Counted from the first letter of the stretch, positions 27,945-36,008 are shown. The stretch is 43,216 nucleotides of DNA from Myxococcales bacterium (GCA_947496715.1 CANMDT010000013.1:1-43216), one strand, 5' to 3'. The notes: generated by a model from the letters alone, not told the origin. Numbers and translations are program-made.

Positions 27945-29020
27945 ACACCTTCGGCACCCTCTTCCGGCTCACCTCCTGGGGCGAGTCGCACGGCCCTGCC
28001 GTCGGCGGCGTCATCGACGGCTGCCCCGCCGGACTACTCCTCGACGAGGCGGCGGTCGCCGCACAGCTCGCACGCCGTCGAACCGCGCAGAGCCTGCTCA
28101 CCTCGTCGCGGCGCGAGTCCGACGCCGTCCGCCTCCTCTCCGGCCTCTACGAGGGGCGCACCACCGGCACACCGATCGCCTTCGAGGTGGCCAACGAGGA
28201 CGCCAAGAGCGAGCACTACACGGCGCTTGCCGGCCTCTACCGCCCCTCGCACGCCGACTACACCTACGAGGCCAAGTATGGGCTGCGGGACCACCGCGGC
28301 GGCGGACGAGCGAGCGCCCGCGAGACGGTGGCCCGTGTGGTCGCAGGGACCATCGCGGAGCAGCTCCTCCGCGAACAGTTCGGTGTGGAGATCGTGGCCT
28401 GGGTGAGCAGCGTCGCGAACATCACCAGCAGCGTCGATGCAGACAGCGTGACCCGCGCAGAGGTCGACCGCGACGCTGTGCGCTGCCCCGACACCACCGC
28501 CGCAGTCGCTATGGAGGCCGAGATCCTCGCGGCCCGCAGCGAAGGCGACACCGTCGGAGGCACCATCACCTGCGTGGCGCGCGGCCTCCCCGCCGGCTGG
28601 GGCGAACCGGTCTTCGGCAAGCTCGAGGCCGAGCTGGCCCGGGCCATGCTCTCGCTCCCCGCCTGCAAGGGGTTCGAGTCGGGCAGCGGCTTCGACGGAA
28701 CCCGGATGCGCGGCTCCGCCCACAACGACGACTTCGTCCGCGACGGCGAGCGCATCACCACCGCGACCAACCGCTCCGGCGGCATCCAGGGCGGCATCAG
28801 CAACGGCGCACCCGTGCTCTTCCGCGCCGCCTTCAAGCCGGTCGCCACCCACTTCCAGCCGCAACAGACGGTCACCACCTCGGGCGAGGCGACCACCTTT
28901 GCTGCGACCGGCCGCCACGACCCCTGCGTTTTGCCCCGCGCCGTCCCCATGGTCGAGGCCATGGCGGCCCTCACATTGCTCGACGCGGCGCTGCTCCAGC
29001 GGGCGCGAACCGGGCGCTGA
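27941..29020 (+). CDS. aroC: Chorismate synthase
   Basis: The 359-residue enzyme performs the last step of the shikimate pathway, EPSP to chorismate, using reduced FMN. Signatures: [19 protein letters not shown] at the N terminus, [24 protein letters not shown] and [13 protein letters not shown]. It starts with GTG at 27941, overlapping the dihydroorotase stop as GTGA, so the two genes are coupled; an upstream GTG at 27920 would add seven non-conserved residues. Its 3' end precedes the TetR promoter region. Confidence 0.95.
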   Translation: MNTFGTLFRLTSWGESHGPAVGGVIDGCPAGLLLDEAAVAAQLARRRTAQSLLTSSRRESDAVRLLSGLYEGRTTGTPIAFEVANEDAKSEHYTALAGLYRPSHADYTYEAKYGLRDHRGGGRASARETVARVVAGTIAEQLLREQFGVEIVAWVSSVANITSSVDADSVTRAEVDRDAVRCPDTTAAVAMEAEILAARSEGDTVGGTITCVARGLPAGWGEPVFGKLEAELARAMLSLPACKGFESGSGFDGTRMRGSAHNDDFVRDGERITTATNRSGGIQGGISNGAPVLFRAAFKPVATHFQPQQTVTTSGEATTFAATGRHDPCVLPRAVPMVEAMAALTLLDAALLQRARTGR

Positions 29021-29049
29021 CAGCGGCCTGCAAGAGGAAAATCGAAACC

Positions 29050-29065
29050 GAATGAACGCTCATTC
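29050..29065 (+). promoter_or_regulatory. FadR-type operator palindrome
   Basis: GAATGA (29050-29055), ACGC, then TCATTC (29060-29065) form a perfect 6-bp inverted repeat with a 4-base centre. It fits the Bacillus subtilis FadR consensus TGAATGAMTANTCATTCA in both arms except the outermost left T, and the right arm extends to TCATTCA. It lies just before a likely -35 box and 61 bases ahead of the TetR gene, where an autoregulatory operator would be expected. Confidence 0.7.
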
Positions 29066-29069
29066 AGCG

Positions 29070-29098
29070 TTGACCCCACCCCCCGCTTCGGCTAGTTG
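29070..29098 (+). promoter_or_regulatory. Probable promoter of the fadR-etfB-etfA operon
   Basis: TTGACC (29070-29075) and TAGTTG (29093-29098) are 17 bases apart and end 27 bases before the TetR start. The -35 box is good, the -10 fair. The operator palindrome lies 4 bases upstream of the -35 box, so bound regulator would block polymerase. Confidence 0.5.
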
Positions 29099-29125
29099 CG
29101 CGGCAGGTTTTCTGCTCGGATTTTC

Positions 29126-29731
29126 ATGCGCGACAAGAACCCAGAAAAGCGTATCCGCATCCTCGACGCAGCCCTCAAAATCTTCGCGAGCCGCGGATTC
29201 TACAATGCCAAGGTCTCCGAGGTCGCCAAAGAGGCCGGCGTCGCCGACGGCACCATCTACCTCTACTTCGAGAGCAAAGACGCCCTCCTCATCGCACTCT
29301 TCGAAGACCGCATGCAGCGGCTCATCGCCCGGGCCAACGATGAGATCGCCCGCTCCGAGGGCACCGTCCTCGACAAGATCCGGCAGGCCATCGCCCTCCA
29401 CCTGAGCCTCGTCGTCGACGACCCCGACCTCGCCGAGTTCATCACGGTCGAGCTCCGTCAGTCGGGCAAGTTCATCAAAGAGTACGACAACCCCAAGTTC
29501 ACGGAATATCTCCGCATCTTCCGCGATCTCATCCTCGCCGGCCAGGAGCAGGGGCTCATCCGACGCACCGTCGATGCCCGACTCGTGGTCCGCGCCATCT
29601 TTGGCGCGCTCGACGAGCTCCTCCTCACACTCAGCCTTACCCACCGCAACCGCTCCGTGGACATCAACGCCACCGTGGACGGCCTCTGCGACATCTTCTT
29701 CGACGGCATCCGGGCCCAGCCGGCCCGCTGA
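29126..29731 (+). CDS. TetR-family regulator, FadR-like
   Basis: A 201-residue TetR repressor. The N-terminal helix-turn-helix covers about residues 8-50 (RIRILDAALKIFASRGF, then VSEVAKEAGVADGTIYLYF). The rest is the ligand-binding domain that in FadR-type members senses long-chain acyl-CoA. The two ETF subunit genes follow directly, and a FadR-type palindrome lies upstream; in Bacillus, fadR is likewise in an operon with etfB and etfA. I infer it represses fatty acid oxidation-linked electron transfer until acyl-CoA appears. ATG at 29126 chosen because it gives the usual short basic lead; the ribosome-binding site is weak. Confidence 0.85.
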   Translation: MRDKNPEKRIRILDAALKIFASRGFYNAKVSEVAKEAGVADGTIYLYFESKDALLIALFEDRMQRLIARANDEIARSEGTVLDKIRQAIALHLSLVVDDPDLAEFITVELRQSGKFIKEYDNPKFTEYLRIFRDLILAGQEQGLIRRTVDARLVVRAIFGALDELLLTLSLTHRNRSVDINATVDGLCDIFFDGIRAQPAR

Positions 29732-29783
29732 CTTCTCTCACCATCAAAGCGCCGCCTATGCGGCCAGTCTCCGGAGGTTCCCT

Positions 29784-30545
29784 GTGAAGATTCTCGCCAC
29801 TGTAAAGCGTGTGTTCGACACCGACGGCAAGCCCAAGCTCACCGCCGATGCCAAGCTCGACGTCTCGTCCATCGACTGCAAGCTCAACCCCTTTGACGAG
29901 TATGGCGTCGAAGAGGCGGTCCGTCTCCAAGAGAAGGGCATCGCCACCGAGGTGGTCATCTGCTGCGTCGGCCCCGAAGAGGCCCAGAAGGAGATGCGCA
30001 CCGCACTCGCCATGGGTGGCGATCGCGGCCTGCTTGTGAAGGTCGACAACACCGAGTCGCTCGACACCCTCTCCATCGCCAAGATCCTCGCCGCGGTCGT
30101 CAAGAAGGAGAAGCCCGACCTGGTCATCCTCGGCAAGCTCTCCACCGACTCCGAGAACAACCAGGTGGGCCAGATGCTCGCCGAGCTCACCGGCTACCCG
30201 CAGGCCACCTTCGCCTTCAAGCTCACCCCCGATGCGGCGGGCGGCTGGGCCATCGTTGGGCGCGAAGTCGACGGCGGCACCTCCGACGTCAAGGTCAAGC
30301 TCCCCGCCGTCATCACGGCCGACCTTCGCCTCAACGAGCCCCGCTACGCGTCGCTCCCCGGCATCATGAAGGCCAAGAAGAAGCCCCTCGAGATCACCAC
30401 GCCAGAGGCGCTCGGCGTCTCCGTAAAGCCGGCCATCGTTGGCATTGGCTACGAGCTCCCGCCCGCCCGCAAGGCCGGCATCAAGGTGGCCTCGGTCGCC
30501 GAGCTCGTGGACAAGCTCAAGAACGAAGCCAAGGTCATCTCGTAA
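29784..30545 (+). CDS. etfB: Electron transfer flavoprotein, beta subunit
   Basis: A 253-residue ETF beta subunit, the partner that with EtfA carries electrons from acyl-CoA dehydrogenases to the quinone pool. Signatures: KILATVKRVFD at the start, CKLNPFDEYGVEEAVRL, the AMP-binding loop near LGKLSTDSENNQVGQMLAE, and the recognition region KLPAVITADLRLNEPRY, PGIMKAKKKP. The start is GTG at 29784, eight bases after a perfect GGAGG. It follows the TetR gene by 52 bases and precedes etfA by 40. Confidence 0.95.
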   Translation: MKILATVKRVFDTDGKPKLTADAKLDVSSIDCKLNPFDEYGVEEAVRLQEKGIATEVVICCVGPEEAQKEMRTALAMGGDRGLLVKVDNTESLDTLSIAKILAAVVKKEKPDLVILGKLSTDSENNQVGQMLAELTGYPQATFAFKLTPDAAGGWAIVGREVDGGTSDVKVKLPAVITADLRLNEPRYASLPGIMKAKKKPLEITTPEALGVSVKPAIVGIGYELPPARKAGIKVASVAELVDKLKNEAKVIS

Positions 30546-30585
30546 CCCCTCTTTTCACCTCACACTTCGATTCTTTGGAGACACC

Positions 30586-31545
30586 ATGAGCAACATTCTC
30601 GTCGTTGCAGAGCACCTCGAAGGCAAGCTCCGCAAAGCCACCCTCCCCACCATCGGCTTCGCCAAGAAGGCGCAGGCCCTCACCGGCGGCAAGATCATCG
30701 GCCTCGTGCTCGGTCACAACGCGGCCTCCGTGGCAGCTGAGCTCGCCACCGCCGGCGTCGACCATGTCATCCACGTCGATAGCCCCATCTACGCCAACTA
30801 CCTCGCCGAGGCCTACGCGCCCGCCGTGGCCGAGATCGCCAAGGTCAAAGGCGCCTCGATCGTCGCGGCCCCCGCCTCGACCACAGGCAAGGACTTCCTC
30901 CCCCGCGCCGCCGCCCGCATGGACGCCGGCATGATCTCTGATGCCATCGAGGTCTTCTCCCACAACGGCGCCGTGGGCTACAAGCGGCCCGTCTGGGCTG
31001 GCAACCTCATCGCCCGCGAGACCTCGACCTCGGCCATCACCGCGGTCACCGTCCGTATGACCAACTTCGACGCACCCGCTGCCGGCGCGGCCGCGCCGAT
31101 CGAGACCATCGAGCTCGGCTTCGCCGCCCCCGAACACACCCAGTTCCTGAGCTTCGACCAGGTCAAGTCGAGCCGTCCTGAGCTCACCGACGCCGCCGCC
31201 ATCGTGGCTGGCGGTCGTGGCCTCAAGTCGGCCGAGGCCTTCAAGATGCTCGAGGAGCTCGCCGATCTCATCGGCGGTGCCGTTGGCGCCTCGCGCGCCG
31301 CAGTCGACTCGGGCTACGCGCCCAACGACTGGCAGATCGGCCAGACGGGAAAGATCGTCGCCCCCAACCTCTACTTCGCTGTCGCGATCTCGGGCGCCAT
31401 CCAGCACCTTGCCGGCATGAAGGGCTCCAAGGTCATCGTCACCATCAACAAGGATGGCGAGGCGCCCATCTACCAGATCTCGGACTACGGCTTGGTCGCC
31501 GACGCCTTCAAGGCGGTCCCCGAGCTCACCGCCGCGCTCAAGTAG
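30586..31545 (+). CDS. etfA: Electron transfer flavoprotein, alpha subunit
   Basis: A 319-residue ETF alpha subunit that holds FAD. The N-terminal domain includes [17 protein letters not shown]; the C-terminal FAD domain has [36 protein letters not shown] and [10 protein letters not shown], the ETF alpha signature. ATG at 30586 with TTTGGAG just upstream. It ends the fadR-etfB-etfA operon before a strong terminator. Confidence 0.96.
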   Translation: MSNILVVAEHLEGKLRKATLPTIGFAKKAQALTGGKIIGLVLGHNAASVAAELATAGVDHVIHVDSPIYANYLAEAYAPAVAEIAKVKGASIVAAPASTTGKDFLPRAAARMDAGMISDAIEVFSHNGAVGYKRPVWAGNLIARETSTSAITAVTVRMTNFDAPAAGAAAPIETIELGFAAPEHTQFLSFDQVKSSRPELTDAAAIVAGGRGLKSAEAFKMLEELADLIGGAVGASRAAVDSGYAPNDWQIGQTGKIVAPNLYFAVAISGAIQHLAGMKGSKVIVTINKDGEAPIYQISDYGLVADAFKAVPELTAALK

Positions 31546-31582
31546 CGGCCTGCCCTCCCCGCGCGGAGGGCCCGAACGACAA

Positions 31583-31626
31583 CGCCCCCGACGGGCCGCA
31601 AGGCTCATCGGGGGCGCTTCGTTTTG
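31583..31626 (+). terminator. Rho-independent terminator after etfA
   Basis: CGCCCCCGA (31583-31591) pairs with TCGGGGGCG (31608-31616) and the stem continues inward imperfectly to a GCAA loop. TTCGTTTTG follows. It closes the etf operon and may also serve the convergent ssb gene ending at 31663. Confidence 0.8.
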
Positions 31627-31662
31627 TCTCATGCGAGGCAGGCCCAGCGGGCCGGCCCGGGG

Positions 31663-32196
31663 CTAGAACGGGATGTCGTCGTCGTTGAAGTTGCCACCGC
31701 CGGCGCCACCCTGGTCGCGTGCAGGAGCATCGTCTTCGGTCTGCGTGTTGGTGCGACCACCGCCGCCACCGCCGCTGCGGGCGCCACCACCGCCGGCTGC
31801 GCCGCCACCACCGTAGCCACCGCCACGGTTGCCGCCGCCACCCTCGCTATCGCCACCGCCGGCCGCGCCGCCGAGGAACTGGACGGTGTCTGCGACGATG
31901 TCGGTCGCATACTTCTTCACGCCCTCTTTGTCGGTGTATTCGCGGGTCTGGAGGCGGCCCTCGACGTAGACGCTACGGCCCTTCTTGAGGTACTTCGCGG
32001 CGTTCTCGCCCTGGCGTCCCCAGACAACCACGCGGTGCCACTCGGTGCGCTCCTGCTTGTTGCCCGACTTGTCGACCCAGGTGTCGGTGGTGGCCACATT
32101 GAGGGTTGCGACGCTCTGCCCACCCTCGGTGGTACGAAGCTCGGGGTCGCGCCCCAGATTTCCGATAATCATAACCTTGTTGAGCGATGCAGACAC
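31663..32196 (-). CDS. ssb: Single-stranded DNA-binding protein
   Basis: A 177-residue SSB. The OB fold covers about residues 1-110 ([55 protein letters not shown]). It ends in a very glycine-rich linker of about 50 residues, then the acidic tip DDDIPF that recruits replication and repair partners. The start is GTG at 32196 with GGAGG six bases upstream; the open frame extends further without support. A 29-nt element 80 bases upstream is shared with a lipoprotein gene 25 kb away. Confidence 0.95.
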   Translation of the reverse strand: MSASLNKVMIIGNLGRDPELRTTEGGQSVATLNVATTDTWVDKSGNKQERTEWHRVVVWGRQGENAAKYLKKGRSVYVEGRLQTREYTDKEGVKKYATDIVADTVQFLGGAAGGGDSEGGGGNRGGGYGGGGAAGGGGARSGGGGGGRTNTQTEDDAPARDQGGAGGGNFNDDDIPF

Positions 32197-32276
32197 GATG
32201 ACCTCCACACAGATTTGCCGCTCCGATGAAGCAACCACCACGGTCCTTCAGCGATGATTCGGAGAGGCTCCTCTAC

Positions 32277-32305
32277 AGTTATCGTCGTCTGCGGGCCGAT
32301 GTTGC
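32277..32305 (-). promoter_or_regulatory. 29-nt upstream element, copy B (ssb)
   Basis: On the minus strand this begins GCAACA and ends CGCAGACGACGATAACT, matching copy A (6764-6792) at 26 of 29 positions with the same 16-base spacing between GCAACA and GATAAC. It lies about 80 bases before the ssb start and could be its promoter or an operator. Confidence 0.55.
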
Positions 32306-32316
32306 CGCGCGCGATG

Positions 32317-32349
32317 AAAAAAGTTGGAGCGCCTCGCGAAGGCGCGCTC
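32317..32349 (-). terminator. Terminator-like hairpin upstream of ssb
   Basis: On the minus strand, an imperfect GC-rich stem (GAGCGCGCCT with AGGCGCTC, two-base bulge) is followed by CAAC and six T residues. It lies just upstream of the ssb element and may shield ssb from transcription entering from the EamA side. Confidence 0.4.
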
Positions 32350-32409
32350 TGGAGGTGTAGCACGGGGTGCGAGCTGCTGTCATGAAGAAGTGAAGGGCAC
32401 CTCGATCGG

Positions 32410-33390
32410 ATGGGTATTTTTGGCTACGGGCATGGGCAAACTTTTCCTGCCTCGGTGCTGCCGCTGTCTTCTGTCACCCCCAAAACACCCGGCCGCCTGC
32501 TGGCGTTGCCGGTCCTCGTCGCAGCGCTGCTGGCGATCTCGAGCGCGGCGCTCTGGGTGAGGCTGGCCGATGCACCGGCGGTGGTGACGGCCTTCTGGCG
32601 GGTTGCGCTGTCGACGGGCATCCTCTGGGCGGTGCAGCTGCGACGGCTGCCTCGCTTGTCGCGAGAGGGGTGGCGGGCGGCGGTTCTCGGTGGGCTGATG
32701 CTGGCGCTCCATTTTTGGTGTTGGATGCTGTCGCTGCAAACGACGAGCGTGCTGTCGTCGACGCTGCTGGTGACGACCACGCCGCTCTGGCTTGCGATGG
32801 CGGGCCACTGGCTTCCGGGTGAGCGGCCGCTGGATTGGCGTGGCTGGCTGGGGCTTCTGGTGGCGCTGGCCGGCAGCGGTGCGATGCTGTTGGAGGGTAG
32901 CCGTTCGACGGGGAGCGAGGCGGTGACACTGGAGGGGTCGGTGCAGGCGCTGCTGGGCGCGCTGTTTGCCGGCTTCTACTGGCTTGCCGGACGGGCGGGT
33001 CGGCGGGCCGACGATGTGGGCGATCTTTCGGTGGTTTCGACGGGGGTTGCAGCGCTGGCCCTCGGGCTGGTGATGGTGGTACAGGGTCACGCGTTCCTCG
33101 AGGGCGCCTCGACGCAGACCTGGATGCTTTGGGTTATTTTGGCCGTATTTCCGCAACTTATCGGCCATAACGGGCTGCTCTGGGCGCTCAAACACTGGAG
33201 CGCGACGGCCATCTCGGTGCTTGTGCTGCTCGAGCCTGTGATCGCGACGGCCTTTGCCGCTGCTTGGGGCGAGGCCTCGCCGTCGCCGCTCGCCTGGTCG
33301 GCGGCGCTCATCGCGGTGGCGGGCGTGGCAGCTGTGGTCTGGTTTCAGCGCGAAGCGGTGGCCGCGGAGGCGGTGCCCGATGCGGCGTAG
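32410..33390 (+). CDS. EamA/DMT-family transporter
   Basis: A 326-residue inner-membrane protein of about ten hydrophobic segments in two homologous EamA halves, the drug/metabolite transporter plan (residues from about 30 to 315). Family features include FWRVALSTGIL and TTPLWLAMAGHWLPGERP in the first half and LLEPVIATAFAAAWGE in the second. Such proteins export amino acids, nucleosides or other small metabolites; the substrate cannot be inferred. The start codon has no clear ribosome-binding site; the GTG at 32455 is another candidate. It stands divergent from ssb and just upstream of the luxE-like gene. Confidence 0.85.
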   Translation: MGIFGYGHGQTFPASVLPLSSVTPKTPGRLLALPVLVAALLAISSAALWVRLADAPAVVTAFWRVALSTGILWAVQLRRLPRLSREGWRAAVLGGLMLALHFWCWMLSLQTTSVLSSTLLVTTTPLWLAMAGHWLPGERPLDWRGWLGLLVALAGSGAMLLEGSRSTGSEAVTLEGSVQALLGALFAGFYWLAGRAGRRADDVGDLSVVSTGVAALALGLVMVVQGHAFLEGASTQTWMLWVILAVFPQLIGHNGLLWALKHWSATAISVLVLLEPVIATAFAAAWGEASPSPLAWSAALIAVAGVAAVVWFQREAVAAEAVPDAA

Positions 33391-33402
33391 TTTGCTCACG
33401 CC

Positions 33403-34479
33403 GTGCGCAGCGGGGTGTTTCACGTGAAACAGCTTCGCGCCGCCACAGAGGTCGTCCTTCGGGTGATGAATGGCTCCGCCAGCTTTGAGGAGGGGTTGGC
33501 GGCGGTCGTCTCCTATCAGCGGCGCTTCAATGGCCCGCTTGCCGCCTACTGGCAGCGGCGCGGTTTCACGACCGAGCAGCCGACGGCGGGCGAGGTGCCG
33601 GCGGTCATGACCGACCTCTTCCGGAGCGTCCGACTGACCTCAAGCGAGGCGGAGCCGACGATGGTCTTCCGCACCTCGGGCACCACCTCGGGGGCCCGCG
33701 GCGAGCACTGGCGGCTCTCCACCGCAGCCTACGACGAGGGAGCCGCCCGCCACTTTGCGGCGATGGTGTTGCCGGATGGCGAGCGCCGACGCTTTGTGAA
33801 GTGGTGCTTCGACCCTGCGGAGGTGGCCGATTCGTCGCTGTCGCACATGGTGGCCGACCTGGAGCGCCGGTTTGGCTTGGGCACAGCCCCGTGGCAGCTG
33901 TGCAGCGAGGGGCTCCGGGCGGAGGCGCTCGACGAGCTGGCCGTGCTGCAGGAGCCGGTGGTGGTCTTCACGACGGCCTTTGCGCTCTCCTGGCTGCTCG
34001 AGCGGCTCGAGGCGCCCGTCGCCCTGCCCGCGGGATCGCTGCTGATCGAGACGGGCGGCTTCAAGGGCAAGAGCCGCGAGATCCCCCGCGACGAGCTCTA
34101 TGCCGCGGCGCAGGCGGCGCTGGGGCTGCCGGCCACGGCGATGCTCTCCGAGTATTCGATGACCGAACTCTCGAGCCAGCTCTACAGCCGGCAGGTGGTC
34201 GACGGCGCCGCCGGTCCGACGCAGCGGCTGCTCGTCCCGCCGGCCTGGTGCCGCGTCTTGGCCATCGACCCGGCCACGGGCCAGCCTGTCGCAGAGGGCG
34301 AAGAGGGGCTGCTCCGCTTCATCGATCTCGCCAATGTAGAGACGGTGGTCGCGGTGCAGACCGCCGACCGGGGCCGTGTGACACCCGTAGGCGTGGAGCT
34401 GCTCGGCAGGGCGCCGGGCGCGGTGGCGCGGGGCTGCGGGCTTTCGGTCGAAGAGCTGCGCGAGCGGGGCGACCTGTGA
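33403..34479 (+). CDS. LuxE-like acyl-protein synthetase
   Basis: A 358-residue adenylate-forming enzyme of the LuxE/acyl-protein synthetase family. TSGTTSGARG (91-100) is the ATP-binding P-loop, and LLIETGGFKGKSREIPRDEL and SEYSMTELSSQLYS are further family blocks. LuxE activates fatty acids as acyl-AMP, takes the acyl group onto a cysteine near its C terminus (here perhaps Cys345, RGCGLS) and passes it to the reductase LuxC. The luxC-like gene follows 265 bases downstream. A perfect parS site covers codons 5-10. The N terminus is uncertain: GTG codons at 33403 and 33415 and an ATG at 33466 are all possible, so parS may in fact lie in the leader. Confidence 0.82.
   Translation: MRSGVFHVKQLRAATEVVLRVMNGSASFEEGLAAVVSYQRRFNGPLAAYWQRRGFTTEQPTAGEVPAVMTDLFRSVRLTSSEAEPTMVFRTSGTTSGARGEHWRLSTAAYDEGAARHFAAMVLPDGERRRFVKWCFDPAEVADSSLSHMVADLERRFGLGTAPWQLCSEGLRAEALDELAVLQEPVVVFTTAFALSWLLERLEAPVALPAGSLLIETGGFKGKSREIPRDELYAAAQAALGLPATAMLSEYSMTELSSQLYSRQVVDGAAGPTQRLLVPPAWCRVLAIDPATGQPVAEGEEGLLRFIDLANVETVVAVQTADRGRVTPVGVELLGRAPGAVARGCGLSVEELRERGDL
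33416..33431 (+). promoter_or_regulatory. parS site 1 (perfect)
   Basis: TGTTTCACGTGAAACA, a perfect 16-bp palindrome identical to the classical bacterial ParB loading site. It lies at the start of the luxE-like gene and reads FHVK in that frame. Confidence 0.9.
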
Positions 34480-34515
34480 GACCATTGTCGCACAGTGCGG
34501 AGCCGGTCGCGCCCC

Positions 34516-34531
34516 TGTTTCACGTGACACA
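34516..34531 (+). promoter_or_regulatory. parS site 2 (variant)
   Basis: TGTTTCACGTGACACA: one change from the classical site, in the right arm (GACACA for GAAACA). It is the first of the four sites in the gap. Confidence 0.75.
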
Positions 34532-34578
34532 ATCGTGTGAACCGGCGCCGCCGCGCTTCGGGTGGATGTCTGTAAAAA

Positions 34579-34594
34579 TGTTCCACGTGAAACG
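34579..34594 (+). promoter_or_regulatory. parS site 3 (variant)
   Basis: TGTTCCACGTGAAACG: two changes from the classical site, one in each arm. It lies exactly 63 bases from site 2. Confidence 0.7.
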
Positions 34595-34641
34595 GGCGGT
34601 CGCGGTGATGTCGGCGAAGGTCGACATGAAGCCGCGGGCCG

Positions 34642-34657
34642 AGTTCCACGTGACACA
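34642..34657 (+). promoter_or_regulatory. parS site 4 (variant)
   Basis: AGTTCCACGTGACACA: three changes from the classical site, the CACGTG core intact. It lies 63 bases from site 3. Confidence 0.6.
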
Positions 34658-34683
34658 CGGGGCTCCCGCCCTGGCAGCGACCA

Positions 34684-34699
34684 TGTTCCACGTGACACA
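34684..34699 (+). promoter_or_regulatory. parS site 5 (variant)
   Basis: TGTTCCACGTGACACA: two changes from the classical site. It lies 42 bases from site 4 and shares an extended flank with site 2. Confidence 0.7.
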
Positions 34700-34744
34700 A
34701 CTGTCTGAACCGGCCCAGAAGCGGCTCGGACTGTGGAGCGGGCC

Positions 34745-35932
34745 ATGAGACAGATTGCCCAGACAGACGAGCTCGCGGAGCTGCTATTTCACGTGAAACA
34801 GGGGGCGGGCCTGCTGCCGGAGAGGCTCGACGACCGGGCCGAGCTGGCGGTGCGGGCGCTCACGCGGTGGCAGGCGGGAATCGGCGAGGCGCTGACGGTG
34901 CCACAGCGGGCAGGGCTCTCACTCCCGATGCTCCGCGAAGGCGCGGCCGACTGGATTGCGCTGCAGAGGCCAGAACGGTTCGAGCGGCTGTTTGGGCTCG
35001 AAGGGGTGACCGGCGACGGCGTGGAGCAGGCAGGGCTTGGCTCGACCTGGCTGGGCGATGGCGCCCTGCCCGCCCTGCTCGAGGCCTTTGTCTTCGCGGT
35101 GCTGGCCGGCGGACCCCACCTCTTCCGCGTGGTGCGACAGCAGGCGCCCCTCTTCGACCGGCTGCTCGAGGCGCTGCAGGAGGAGGCCGGCGGCCAGCCC
35201 TTTGCTTCCATCCGCTGGAACCGGGCCGGCGACCGGGTGCTGCGGCCGCTGCTCCGCGCGCTCGACCACCTCACCCTCTACGGCTCCAATGAGACCCTCG
35301 CCAACATCGAGGGGGAGCTGGCGGGCATGGATGATCCTTCGCCGCGGCTCATCGCCTTCGGCCACCGCTCGTCGCTGCTCTGGGTCGATGGCCCTGCTGT
35401 CGCAGACGCCAGCGAAGGCGAGATGACCGCGCTGGGCGAAGCGATTGCGCGCGATTTGGCCGCCTGGGACCAGCGGGGCTGCATGGCGCCCCACACGCTC
35501 TGGCTCGTCGATGGCTCCCAAACCGACCTTTCGCGTCTGCTCCACGCCACCAGCGCAGCGATGGAGCCTCTCTCCCTCCGCTGGCCCGCCGGTGCTGTTT
35601 CACGTGAAACAGTGGAGCAGAGCTTCCTGCTCGGCGAGCAGGCCGCCTTCGCAGGACAGCTCATCGAGGGCGCCGAGTTTCGCATCATGACCGGCGTCGA
35701 GGCGCGGGCCAGGCGCGGGCCCGGCGGACGGACGCTCCGGATGGCGGCGGTGTCGCGCGACGAGGCCGAGCGCTGGCTGCGCGACGAACCGACCTCCACC
35801 ATCGGCTGGTTCGGCGCGCCGCCCCTCGTTGACCGGAGCGTTCGATGCGTTGCTGCGGGCGAGATGCAGGCCACCGGCATCGACCGGCTCCACGACGGCG
35901 CCAGACGGCTCGCCCCCATGCTCCGCGGCTGA
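34745..35932 (+). CDS. LuxC-like acyl-CoA/acyl-protein reductase
   Basis: A 395-residue protein of the LuxC family, which reduces activated fatty acids to aldehydes with NADPH. The aldehyde-dehydrogenase-like active site is DQRGCMAPHTLWLVD, with the candidate catalytic Cys at 246; LEAFVFAVLAGGPHLFR and LTLYGSNETLANIE belong to the cofactor-binding region. Together with the upstream luxE-like gene it would form a fatty-acid reductase pair; no luciferase (luxAB) or luxD gene is here, so the aldehyde probably serves another purpose. The ATG at 34745 has GGAG six bases before it. Two parS sites lie inside: one at codons 14-19 (reading FHVKQ) and one near codons 284-290, in another frame. Confidence 0.82.
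   Translation: MRQIAQTDELAELLFHVKQGAGLLPERLDDRAELAVRALTRWQAGIGEALTVPQRAGLSLPMLREGAADWIALQRPERFERLFGLEGVTGDGVEQAGLGSTWLGDGALPALLEAFVFAVLAGGPHLFRVVRQQAPLFDRLLEALQEEAGGQPFASIRWNRAGDRVLRPLLRALDHLTLYGSNETLANIEGELAGMDDPSPRLIAFGHRSSLLWVDGPAVADASEGEMTALGEAIARDLAAWDQRGCMAPHTLWLVDGSQTDLSRLLHATSAAMEPLSLRWPAGAVSRETVEQSFLLGEQAAFAGQLIEGAEFRIMTGVEARARRGPGGRTLRMAAVSRDEAERWLRDEPTSTIGWFGAPPLVDRSVRCVAAGEMQATGIDRLHDGARRLAPMLRG
34785..34800 (+). promoter_or_regulatory. parS site 6 (near perfect)
   Basis: TATTTCACGTGAAACA: one change from the classical site, at the second base. It is inside the luxC-like gene. Confidence 0.85.
35596..35611 (+). promoter_or_regulatory. parS site 7 (perfect)
   Basis: TGTTTCACGTGAAACA, identical to site 1, inside the luxC-like gene, where it is read as AVSRETV, a different frame from site 6. 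Confidence 0.9.
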
Positions 35933-36008
35933 GTGGCACTGCAGGCCCTCGTTGCCCCCAACCGCCAAGCGCGGTATCGACGAGAGAACCCAAACAACCG
36001 GTGACGCC

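Larger units (their letters stand above)
34480..34744 (+). other. parS array between the luxE-like and luxC-like genes
   Basis: The 265-base gap holds four parS-like sites starting at 34516, 34579, 34642 and 34684, spaced 63, 63 and 42 bases. The flanks of the first and last are also repeated: 34516-34546 and 34684-34714 match at 27 of 31 positions. A 60-codon open frame (34566-34748) reads FHVKR, FHVTH and FHVTQ through the sites, but I take this as a by-product of the repeats. Confidence 0.75.

Noticed and set aside
34182-34700. Minus-strand frame with repeated CHVE/FHVE segments
   Set aside because: These are the reverse reading of the parS palindromes, not a gene.
34566-34748. 60-codon frame through the parS array (FHVKR, FHVTH, FHVTQ)
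   Set aside because: The repeated peptide comes from the parS repeats; no ribosome-binding site and no known family. Left as part of the centromere array.
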